Position numbers and translations under genes: made by a program | Assembly: GCA_026075535.2 (NCBI GenBank) | Contig: AP026545.1 | Coordinates: 372,001-436,000 of the forward strand | Direction of reading: 5' to 3' | DNA length: 64,000 bases | Source of the DNA: Tricholoma matsutake | Lineage: Eukaryota > Basidiomycota > Agaricomycetes > Agaricales > Tricholomataceae | In this document: positions 9,441 through 18,783 of the stretch, piece by piece | Position numbering within the stretch: position 1 is the stretch's first letter | How the letters are laid out: every line of letters starts with the position of its first letter | Notes under the pieces: generated by a model | The model's input: the letters and a program-made list of their open reading frames with translations, nothing else | The model's database searches: none | What the model was told of the DNA's origin: nothing

Positions 9441-11758
9441 GGGGTCCAGGTTTTCCTGGGTAATGAGTGTGAAAGTCCATAACGAGTTCCTGGGCATGAT
9501 TAAGCTCCGTAGCTGGAAGCCAGGAGGTTTCTTTATCGGTTCCTTGGTAACCTTCCCACTGTATGAAATAGAGTAGCTTGCATCGAGGGCAGTTGTCAAT
9601 CTTTGAATCAAGGATTTCTGCAATCTCATACTCCAGTTCATTGTCTATAATGACTGGAGAAGGTGGAGGTTGAATACAATTAGGAATTGTGTTGGGAGTG
9701 TCTTCTTCTAGTTGGGAGAGATGGAATACTGGGTGGACACCCTGGAGGTGATCCAGAAGTTGAAGGGTAACTGAGTGGGTACCCAGATGGGCAATGATCT
9801 CGAAAGGGCCATAGAACTTTTCTGAGAGCTTCTTGGAGGGTCATGTAGGTGCTCGCCTTTGACAAAAGCGTAATCACTGATTTTGAAGTCAGGAGCGGCT
9901 GCCTGGTGTTTGTCTGCAGGACCTTGATAATGCTTCTGTGCTTCTGTGAGTTGCTTCCAGAGTTCCTGGTGGAGATCATCAAGGTCGACCACAAAATGGC
10001 ATGCATGTTGTGAGGCTAGTTTGCGCTCTGGGAAGACCATGATGTTTGGGTGGTACCCCTTGTTGGTGAAGAAGGGTGAAACTCTGGTGGAAGCTGAGGG
10101 AGCATTGTTGTATGCAAATTCCCCCAAGGGTAAAAGCTGGGACCAGTTGTCCTGTTGGTAGTTGCAGAAGATCCACAAGTACTGTTTGAGGGTCTGGTTG
10201 AGGCATTCAGTTTGTCCATCGCCTTCTGGATGGTAACCTGAAGTGAAGTGGATTTTCATGTCCAGGGCTTGCCCAAGAGCAGAAGAAATGGGAAATGAAC
10301 TTGGAACCCTGGTCACAGGTGATGTGGGATGGAACACCATGTTTGGAGAAGATGTGCATGACAAAGAGATTAGTGAGTTCTTGTGCGGTGATTTCATTTA
10401 CTGTGGGGATGAAAATACCCTGTTTGGAGAGTCAGTCTACAATGACTAGGATGGCAGTGTGACCATTAGAGTCTGTTAACTGTTTGATGAAGTCCATGGA
10501 AATTGAGTTCCAAGACCTTTCCGGGACCAGAAGTTGCTTCAGAAATCCATAGGGTTTGTGTCAGGGAGATTTGGAGCATTTGCAGGTAGTACAAGACTTG
10601 CAAAAGTCCTGCACAAAGGTGCGGAGATTGGGCCAAATGTATTCCCATCAGATAAGCTGAAGAGTCTTGTTTTGCCCATACTGACCTGAGAGGATGTGGT
10701 CGTGCTTGTATTGTAAGACTTTAAGATGGAGGTCCACAACATCTGGAACATAAATCTGTTTGAAGTGGCAGAGAAGTCTGCTGTCGTCTAGAGACCAATT
10801 TGGGGCAGATGGTGAAGGAAGGTGTGAGGAGGAGATGGGATCAAGAGGAAGTGAGGATTGAATATCATTGTGGAGTTTTTCAATGTCCATGAGAACAGCT
10901 TGTTGGAGGATAGGAGTAGCAAGGAAAGTGGCTTGGAGGGAGGATGTGAGTTGTTCTTGAGTAAAGACTGGACAGAAGTTGCTCAGATTTACCAAGGTGA
11001 AGTTGCTATTTCCCCCTTTGCAGTAGACATCCCAGCATTTAGTGAGTGCATTGAGTTTAGCCCCTAGTTTACCAGGGCGGAAGCAGATGGTGAGGTTGAA
11101 CTGTGAAAGGTATTCTGACCACTGAGCTTGATGATGAGTAAGGAGCTTCATGGTACTAAAGTATTCCAAGTTTTTGTGATCTGTGACCACATCTACTGGA
11201 TTTCCGGAACCTGTGAGGTACTGTTGCCAGTATTTGAAAGCTTCAAAAATAGCAAGGAGTTCCTTGTCATGGGTGTTATAGTTCAATTCAGCCAGGTTGA
11301 AGAAATGAGAGTGGAATCCAACTGGGTGGATTTCTCCATCCAAGGTATAGATGGAAAGGATTGCCAGTAAGGCGTAATCTGAGGTGTCTGTCTCCAAGAT
11401 AATGTGGGAATCCAGTAGCCATTGAGTGAGTATTGGGGCATGAGTGAATTCTTCTTTTAGTTTGCTGAAGGCTTCTTGACATTTCTTGCCAAAGTCCAAA
11501 GGCATGTGTCTCCAGGTGAGTCTGGTGAGCAGAATGACGATGTCAGAATATCTGTGGATGAACTGTGGGTAGAAGTTGCAGAATCCAAGGAAGGATTGGA
11601 TATCCTTAACCTTTCGAGGTTTTGGCCAGTCAAGGATGATTTTGACTTTATCTTTGGACATCCGGAGCCCATCTGGAGAGAGGATGAACCCCAAGTATTT
11701 CATGCTGTCTTTATGGAACTTGCATTTCTGTGGAGCAGCATGAGGCCATTTTTCCAGA
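9441..11758 (-). pseudogene. G1 pol, second part: RNase H, integrase, chromodomain
   Basis: Resumes after H1b at 11,758 with the RT connection (KYLGFILSPDGLRMS, SFLGFCNFYPQFIHRYS). The RNase H is at about 10,980-11,430 (ILETDTSDYALLAILS, HDKELLAIFEAFKYWQQYL, VVTDHKNLEYF). The frame stops at 10,648. The integrase zinc/core continues in other frames (SKHGVPSHITCDQGSKFIS, TSGYHPEGDGQTECLNQTL) at about 9,990-10,480. A chromodomain at about 9,445-9,650 reads YEIAEILDSKIDN...KLLYFIQWEGYQG...TSWLPATEL. The chromodomain marks G1 as a chromovirus; such domains can guide integration to marked chromatin. Multiple stops and frameshifts make it non-functional. Confidence 0.85.
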
Positions 11759-11772
11759 GTCTCCAGGAGGTC

Positions 11773-11965
11773 TTTACACTCCCCCACCTTTCCCATCGGA
11801 CTCTGACTGGAGTCCGACCAGAGTCCAACTGGAGTCCACCGGGACTGTTCACCAGCCAACTGCCTGCAAAGTTGCCAGTCCAGTCCCAGTCCATTCCGAC
11901 TGGACTCCAAGTGGAATCCACTCAAACACCGGATTCCACTTGGACTGGTCCAGTGGAGTCCAGTG
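11773..11965 (+). repeat. H1b left terminal and subterminal repeats
   Basis: Terminal CTTTACACTCCCCCACC followed by about ten GGACTCCA/TGGAGTCC words in both orientations up to 11,965. The complementary array is at 15,080-15,256. Probable transposase-binding sites. Confidence 0.75.
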
Positions 11966-12019
11966 GAGTCCAGTCAGTGATGATGCTCAACCCAGAAACC
12001 GAAACAAAACCCACAAAAT

Positions 12020-13380
12020 GGCTTCGGATGGTATAACACAAGTCAGAGGAAGGGTGCGAGGCCCTCTAGATGTCACCTGTCAGACTGACCATCAAATAGT
12101 CATAAAACAACTGCTTCTTGAAGCAGTCCGAGGCTAAAAGAATGTGTTTCGAGGACTTGCGATGATTTGTGAGACATTGCAATGATTTTCGAGATCTTGT
12201 GATGATTTTCGAGATGTTGCAATGCTTTTCGAGGAAGTCTCAAGGAATTTCGAGTGCACAGATATGTTCAGATGCAAGATTGGGGGACTAGACGAGTAGT
12301 AGAAGTGAAGAAAAGGCTAATCAAGGGAAGCGAGAGCGAAAATAGTGTAATGCGAGGAATTTTGAGGAATTTTGAGGAAGTTTAGCATAAAACACCAAAC
12401 TTCGGACTGAATAAGACTAAACCGAACTCTCAAATCACTGTGATCTGGGAGGAAGACGACGACTTTCCTCTATTTCTTTGTATCTAGTACATCTTTTTAT
12501 ATAAAATAAAGAAAGTACCTAAAAAGGCTAGAGAACATGTGTAGAACATGAGGCAAAAGATATGAGTTAAGGCACAAGGCCAAAAAGGAGACTGGAATCC
12601 AAACAATAAAGATATATATCATATGATGAAAGAGCAATAAAGGGTATAGAACTAAAAGGGGACTGTCCTTTGTGTATAAACTGTGCTAAGTCTTGCAATA
12701 ATGTGTCCAGCGGGTTCTGGGACTTGGAACGAGGCTGACCTACTATCAGCAGGTTTGAGCACAAGTTGGAATACTTCCTGGCGCATGGTATTCCACCATA
12801 TAGATAACAAATGCAGTGCCCGATGTCGCTCACAGTCTCTCGATATTGATCAATGACGCTCGACAATGCTCGACCGTGTTCGATACAGTATTTGACAATG
12901 TTCAATTGCATTCGACAATGCTCGACAATGCTTGATGATGGTAGGGGATATGTCTGGCATGTGTGCGATGAGTATTTAGATAGCAATATAGTGTCCGATG
13001 TCAATTTGCAATGTTCAATGATTTTCGAAGTCAGTGGAGGAAATATCGGACTTGTTCAAAGGCCGATATTGCTGCGATATTGCTTGATACTGGTTCGGAA
13101 CCCATCGACGATGCTCCAAGTGTATATCCTGAGCTGTCCGAAGGTCGGGGGAGTTGTACTATGGCAGCCAAAGGCATACAAAGAATTTCGAGGTGTCGCA
13201 AAGAGTTTCGAAGCGTTGCAAAGAATTTCGAAGCATTTTCGTGACTTTGTAGAGGTTCGTAGAGGTTCTTAGAACTCCAGAGGGGTTCATAGAGGTTTGG
13301 AGGGGTTCATACGGGTTTGTAGAGCTTTGACAACGATTGTAGATGTGATTTTCCAACCTTGAATGACAAGGTGGACCTAT
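12020..13380. repeat. TTCGA/CTCGA word clusters in H1b
   Basis: CpG-containing pentamers recur in three clusters: TTTCGAG at 12,135-12,255; CTCGA/TTCGA at 12,838-12,925; TTCGAAG/TTCGAGG at 13,025 and 13,180-13,245. GATTTTCGAGATNTTG-type units repeat. The ends of this 1.3-kb stretch may be a separate nested element, but I could not fix its boundaries. No credible ORF. Confidence 0.5.
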
Positions 13381-13413
13381 CATCGGATTCCACTGAAAAA
13401 GTGTGTAAGAAAA

Positions 13414-13479
13414 GGAATCAAACCCAGATCCCTGTAGGTTGCTTATGTAATAATAATGCACAATGTAACTGTTACACCA
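13414..13479 (-). repeat. tRNA-like A/B-box module of H1b
   Basis: Minus strand: TGGTGTAACAG (13,479-13,469) as A box and GGGTTTGATTCC (13,425-13,414) as B box. Counterpart of H1a 6310-6380. tRNA-derived, not a functional tRNA. Confidence 0.6.
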
Positions 13480-13515
13480 CAGTACCTTGTGTAAGGTATC
13501 ATCTACTTGCATTAG

Positions 13516-13990
13516 GTACTGTGGTGTGGCTGTGTATGACAAAGCATATTGCCGTGTCATCAAATGTGCCAGCTCATCACTCACCACCACCACCACCACC
13601 ATCGACACCGCCTCCCTCCCTCCTCTCTCTACCACCACCACCACTGCATGGACACCCACTGCCACCACTCCCACGCCCAATCTGCCATCACCACCACCCG
13701 CAAACGAGCCAAATGGATGGGCCCTAGGTAAGTTTTTTTTTCATTTGCTTTTTGTTTTTATAAACTAACTAACCAGTTTCTTTAGTTTTCTGGGTTATAG
13801 ATTATAATCTACTGGTAACGACGCCACCACCCACAAACAAGCCAACTGGATGGAATGTGGACCCAAATGATGCAGATTGTGTCGTTTGGGCCCTACATAA
13901 GTTTTTTTCATTTGCTTTTTGTTTTTATAAACTAACTAACTTGTTTCTTTTGTTTTGTAGGTTTTACTCTACTGGTAATGATGGCCAGAC
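13516..13990 (+). other. Exon-like block and duplicated intron module of H1b
   Basis: GGCTGTGTATGACAAAGC and GTGCCAGCTCATCA match the minus strand of H1a (6087-6285). It then runs through CACCACCAC repeats to GGGCCCTAG|GTAAGT, a T-rich tract, ACTAACTAAC and TTTCTTTAG: a textbook donor, branch point and acceptor. The unit is duplicated in tandem (about 13,685-13,830 and 13,830-13,985). Peptides are Pro/Thr/His-rich, so protein coding is uncertain. Confidence 0.5.
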
Positions 13991-14554
13991 GTGAGACAAC
14001 CCCACACACCCACCCCATGCCTGTGACCCCCTGCTCATAGGGTGGACTGTGAGTGTCACCAGGACCCCCAGAGCACGAAGCAATGGGGCCAACGGCACAC
14101 CACCCGCCTCCAGCCCCTTGAGCAACTGTTCAGGGGGTGGATCATGGGTGGAATGGAGGTGACAATGGCGAACAACAACAGGGCAACACCAACGCCAACA
14201 CAGAATGATGGGGATCAACCCAGACCCAACAACACCTGTGCCAGCCCCCTCCTCCCCATCCAAACGGGATGTGAGGGTGTTGATAAAGGGTAGGAGCCAC
14301 ATCACTGACCCCTCCCCCCAACCCCTCTGAACTAGGAGACCTGCAAAACTGACAACACACCCACCCCACGCCGACGAGCACCTGCTGGTTGGGTGGATGG
14401 CAGGTAGACCAGGGCTATGATGACCACAGCACCCATCCCCATGCCTATGAGCCTCTGCTTGTATGGTGGATGATTGGTGCAGCTTGCTACAGTGACAGAC
14501 GCATGCAAGGAGGGGTGGGCAATGACACCCACCCCAGACCGCATCCCCAAACCC

Positions 14555-14797
14555 CCCCTCCCCTGCATTTTGCATGGGGAGGGGTCTTTATTATTTTCAA
14601 TTTATCTCTGCCCCCCTCACACCAAATGTGAGGGGTATATATATTGTAGTACTTACAAATCCCCCCCTCGTGCTGAACGCAAGGGGTTTAGTTTTTTATG
14701 TACATAATAGTAATCCCCCCCCTCTCGCAAGATGTGAGAGGGGTTTTTTTTTGTTTATTATTATATTATACCCATTCCCTCGTGTCCTACACGAGGG
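14555..14797. repeat. Array of five hairpins in H1b
   Basis: Imperfect inverted repeats start at 14,555, 14,613, 14,664, 14,719 and 14,777 (steps of 58, 51, 55 and 58 bp). Stems include CCCCTCCCCTGCA/TGCATGGGGAGGGG, CCCCTCACA/TGTGAGGGG, CCCCTCGTG/CGCAAGGGG, CCCCTCTCGC/GTGAGAGGGG and CCCTCGTGT/ACACGAGGG, with loops of 3-7 nt. Spacers are A/T-rich. Number, spacing and position match H1a 3997-4239 although stem sequences differ. Confidence 0.8.
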
Positions 14798-14900
14798 ATG
14801 TGGTTAATTAAAATTTTTTGATCTTAATTGTTTGAAAAATGCCTCCTCGAAGAATATGAAAAGTTGAGTCATAAATAAACCTTATATTGATCTCTAATAA

Positions 14901-15000
14901 GTCTCCTGTGGCTCAAGTGGTTGAGCACACTTGTTTGGTTTGTCATGTGATTCCTTATGGTGAGGTCTTGAGTTCAATTCCTACAGTACACAAATTTATT
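14901..15000 (+). repeat. tRNA-derived (SINE-like) module of H1b
   Basis: TGGCTCAAGTGG (14,909-14,920) as A box and GAGTTCAATTCC (14,970-14,981) as B box, pointing outward to the right end of H1b. The sequence after the B box (TTTATTTTGTGGGTACTTTATG) is shared with H1a 3490-3530 in the opposite orientation. Confidence 0.6.
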
Positions 15001-15261
15001 TTGTGGGTACTTTATGAAATTCACCAAGTCTGAAGTCCTTTGAGCTCATATCTAATTGACTTATCATTTGGTTGAAATGCATTCCACTTGGACTCCAGTC
15101 GGACTCCAGTTGGACTCCACTCAGACTCCACTCAAACTCCAGTGGGGGATTGAACTCTACATGACTTAATGTAGTTCAATTGGACTTCACTTGGACTCCG
15201 CTTGGACTCCAGTCAGTCTGGTCAGAGTCCACTAGGACAGGTGGGGGACTGTAAAGTACTG

Positions 15262-16530
15262 GTCTCCAGAGGACTTCCTTGATGTGAGCCTTGTGTTGAC
15301 TCGTGTTGTTGGAGTAGATCAGGATATCGTCGAGGTAGACAATGACACTGACATCTAATAGGTCACTGAAGATGTCGTTCATGAGGCGCTGGAAAGCAGC
15401 AGGTGCATTGGTGAGTCTGAAAGGAACCACCAGCCATTTGAAAGAACCATAGCACATGTGGAAAGTGGTCTTCCATTCATCTCCCTCAGCAATGCATACT
15501 AAGTGATAGGCATGCCAGAGGTCAATTTTGGTGAAAACACACACTTTTCCTGGAGAGTCCAGGAGATCCGAGATTAGCGGAAGTCGGTAGTCAATGCAAA
15601 GTCAGAGACTCCCATCCTTTTTCTTGACAAAGAGTATAGGAGCGCCATGAGGGGATATGGAGGGGCAGATGAAGCCTGAGTGAACATTTTCTTCAATGAA
15701 TATTTGGAGGGCCTTGAGCTCAGAGGGAGAGAGGGAGTACATGTGACCTGGAGGTGGGGGAGCATTATCCTCTGTCTCTATCTTGAGGTCGTAGGGACGG
15801 TGTGGAGGAAGGGTGTCAGCCTTTTGTTTATTGAAAACATCTGCAAATTTGTGATATTCTTCTGGAACATCTGAAAGGTCCAGAGGATTTCCAGATGCTA
15901 CTGAGGATTTAGCCACCAGTCCTTCCAGGGAGAATGTCATCTGAAAGGCACCAGCCCCAGGAAGTTTGCTTGCGCACATGTAAGTGGCAGCATTGATGAA
16001 AGAGATCTCAGGAGGTACAATTTTCGAGGGTTTAGTGATTATAGGGTTTTCATGGGTTTCTGCTGGAAGGTTTGGAGGTGAAGGTGACTCACACAAAATA
16101 GGAGTTGGAGGATGTTGAGGGGGCAGGACCTCTTTGAGCTGCAGAACAGAAATTCATTTGGCCTGAAGACCAGTCAATCAATGGATTGTATTGCTTCAGC
16201 CAGTTATGACCAAGTACTGCAGAACAGGAAGGGTCCAGCGAGGTTACATAAAATGTCAGATTGAACACTTCATCAGATGGAAAAGTGACTGGGAGTTCCA
16301 CAACTTGAGTTATGGTGGAGTTACAAGTTCCATCAAATAGTCGGAGTCTGATCGGAGGAATGGTTTTGGTACTAAGTTGGTTGTCCCACACAAATGATGA
16401 ATTGAGGAAACAATGTGAGGAACCAGAGTCGATAAAAGTTTGGATTTTTAGGGATTGTTTGGAAAGGGATAGCAGGATGGTAAGGGATTCAGGATCAGAA
16501 AGAGTGGATGCATTGAGATGGACATAAGCA
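15262..16530 (-). pseudogene. G1 pol, first part: protease and reverse transcriptase
   Basis: Retropepsin at about 16,250-16,490 (IQTFIDSGSSHCFLNSSF, then SAVLGHNWLKQYNP). RT follows ([44 protein letters not shown]) and, in the next frame, [25 protein letters not shown] with the catalytic YLDDILIYS at about 15,310. The RT is cut by H1b after HIKEVL. Removing H1b plus one duplication leaves a one-base frame offset relative to the second part, so an indel occurred as well. Active-site residues are intact, but frame breaks near 15,600 and 16,100 inactivate it. Confidence 0.85.
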
Positions 16531-18279
16531 GCCAGTTGGGAAAGGTCAATGCAACCCTCAGCCCCAATGGCATGTTCCCAAGGGTTGTGGACTATTTTTT
16601 TGGGTCTGCAGAGTCCAGCTTGGACTCAGTGACTGCTGCAGCATGGGCTTTGGCCACTTTGGACTTCGGACAATTTCCAGCTCCATGTCCTTTCTTGCCA
16701 CAGTAGAGGCAAAGTCCTTCTTTCATGTGGCATTCATGCTCATCTCCAGTTAGTTTATGTTAGGAAACCACCCCATTATCTAATAAACTTTCATTTTTAT
16801 TTTATTATGTCGAATTACACTACATGACGCCAAATTATGCTACATTTTGATAGCATGAGAATTTTATTTCGCATGCATCACAATGTACATGCATGTACGA
16901 GTGCATCGGTAACAACAATGTACAATATATGTAACATAGTATATAAACCCTAAATATATGCCTAGGGGACCCCAGTTGTGTTCTCTTAGGTATTCCACCT
17001 ACGTTTTCGGTGTGAAAGGCCTATCTCAACAAACTTACCTATTAATAAACCCTCGCATCAAAACCATCAATTTCCCCATCACATGTGCAGATCCCGCCCC
17101 CTTCTTGTAGAGAGAACCCGCACGGTCTTAGCTAGCAGATAGTGGGTGTCGCCCTAACAGTTTACTGTCTTTCCCCAACTTGTCAGAAATAGAGTTTTTT
17201 GGCTTGTCCCTCTGGAAGTTGTTCTTCAACCCAGAGGAGCTGCCAGACGAGGATTGGTTTGTGCAGTTAGTGCTGGACGAGGACTGAGGTTTGGACTGAG
17301 TGTTGGAATTGGAGCTAGGAGAACCTTTAGATTCCTTCTTTCTGGTGTGTGTGGAATTTCTGGGGGTCTTTGTTTCTAAGTGGGTTTCTTCTTCCTGCAT
17401 CCAATAGATGTTGTCAGCATCCTGGGCTTTAAGATGTAGGGATGCTAGAGTTTTGGGTTGTCCCCCCCATAAGATTTCTATGTGGAGATGGAGCAGGAGA
17501 CTACGGAAATACCAGTCACAAAGAGCGGCCTCATTCCAGCTGACCCAGGAAGCCAGTTCCCAGAAGTCCATGTTATACTTCACTATTCTTCCACCTTTCT
17601 TCACCGTGAGTTCTGAAAGAGCCTTTTCCATGTCCCCAACAGGGTCATGAGGACCAAAATTACTTTCCAACTCACTGAGGAATACCTCATAGTTCCACAT
17701 CCAATGGGCAGAGTTTGTTGGGTTGTTGAGTCCAGGTTCAAAACAGCTAAGGGCTGACCCTTTGAGGTAGGAAAGGATGAGTAGGATTTTCTTTTCATCA
17801 GAGGTGAAGACCTGAGGATGATCATGGAAGTGAAGGTTGCACGAGACTAGGAAGTCCTGAAGTTTCTGGGGATTGGCCCTGTCGAAAGTGTCAGGAACAC
17901 GAACTTTGATCTGCTCAGTTTTGGGTGCTTGGTTCTGCTGGAGGGTTTGGAGACTATCCAAGAGCTCAAAGAGAGCATTGAGAAACCTATCTCCTGTATC
18001 AGGATTTCTGCCATCAGGAGGTAGAGGGTCATCAGGGTCATCAGGATCGGGGTCATCCCTGGGACCATCAGGACCGCTAGGGTCATCAGGTCTGTCCTCT
18101 TTACCTGGACCTTCCTCATTGAAGGGGTTAGGTTGCCCAACATTTTCTACGTACTCAAGTGGAGTCATGTTCCAAGGGGTCTCTGGAGGTTGAGACATGA
18201 CATTAGCACTGATGGAGGGTGCTCCAGAACCGATTTGCCTGAAGATGTTGGATGGTCTGGTGGATGCACCAAAAGCCAA
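16531..18279 (-). pseudogene. G1 gag, interrupted by a solo LTR
   Basis: Gag ORF from about 18,279 (MAFGASTRPSNIFRQ). It contains an acidic D/P-rich stretch (PDDPSGPDGPRDDPDPDDPD), then the capsid-like core (RVPDTFDRANPQKLQDFLVS, ALSCFEPGLNNP, FLSELESNFGPHDPVGDMEKA) and a basic Ser/Asn-rich C-terminus. The solo LTR at 16,758-17,159 interrupts it. Beyond it the frame reads the zinc knuckle CLYCGKKGHGAGNC (CX2CX4HX4C). The codon phase is preserved across the insertion site, so gag was probably open when the LTR element arrived. Confidence 0.85.
16758..17159 (+). repeat. Solo LTR with intact TSD inside G1 gag
   Basis: 402 bp, TGTTAGGAAACC...CGCCCTAACA, flanked by perfect GTTTA duplications (16,753-16,757 and 17,160-17,164). 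Homologous to the inverted 1934-2328 copy. TATA-like TATATAAACCC and CTATTAATAAA fit an LTR promoter/terminator. It was left after LTR-LTR recombination removed the internal part. Confidence 0.9.
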
Positions 18280-18410
18280 AGTGTGCCTAGGGGAAGGAAG
18301 TATAGATTGGCGGATTGCTGATAATCCTGGTACTGCGCCAGCATGGTGAGAGTTCCTTGTGGTTCATTGGGTTTGTGACTCAGTAGGAGTCATAGGAAAA
18401 GATGGGATGG

Positions 18411-18761
18411 TATAGAAATTCAATCCTAGCATAATCAGAGTTTAACTCAGTCTCTGTATAAGTGACTTTAGGTAATACAAATACTGTACCTAGCATAATC
18501 AGAGTTTAACTATAGGTACAGTAAGTAATGATTCATAATCAAGTAATAACAAACATGCTCACCTCAGTCTCTGTATAAGTGACTGAGGTGAACAGTTGAC
18601 TGTCTCCTCTAATATGTGAGGCCAGCTACACAACAAATGAAAGGAATAAATGACACAAAGGGGCTTACAAAATGATGCATCAAAGGGATAGGCTATAAAT
18701 AGTACACACATCAAATGCGTGATCGCATACACTCATGGTGTGATAATGAGCATTCTCAACA
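18411..18761 (-). repeat. C1 3' LTR (long, 351 bp)
   Basis: Minus-strand ends TGTTGAGAATG and TTTCTATA. It contains about 115 bp absent from the other LTR, flanked by two copies of CAGTCTCTGTATAAGTGACT. Confidence 0.85.
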
Positions 18762-18783
18762 CTCCTCCTCACATGGAATCGCA

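Larger units (their letters stand above)
11767..15261. mobile_element. H1b: hAT-like non-autonomous element, 3.5 kb
   Basis: Inserted in the RT gene of G1. Perfect 8-bp duplications GTCTCCAG lie at 11,759-11,766 and 15,262-15,269. The terminal inverted repeats share CTTTACASTCCCCCACCT, the H1a type. Subterminal DNA is packed with GGACTCCA/TGGAGTCC words (11,800-11,960 and 15,080-15,220). It carries, in the opposite orientation to H1a, the same order of modules: tRNA-like (13,414-13,479 minus), exon-like/intron module (13,516-13,990), GC-rich tract, five hairpins (14,555-14,797) and tRNA-like (14,909-14,981). No transposase ORF was recognised. Confidence 0.85.
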
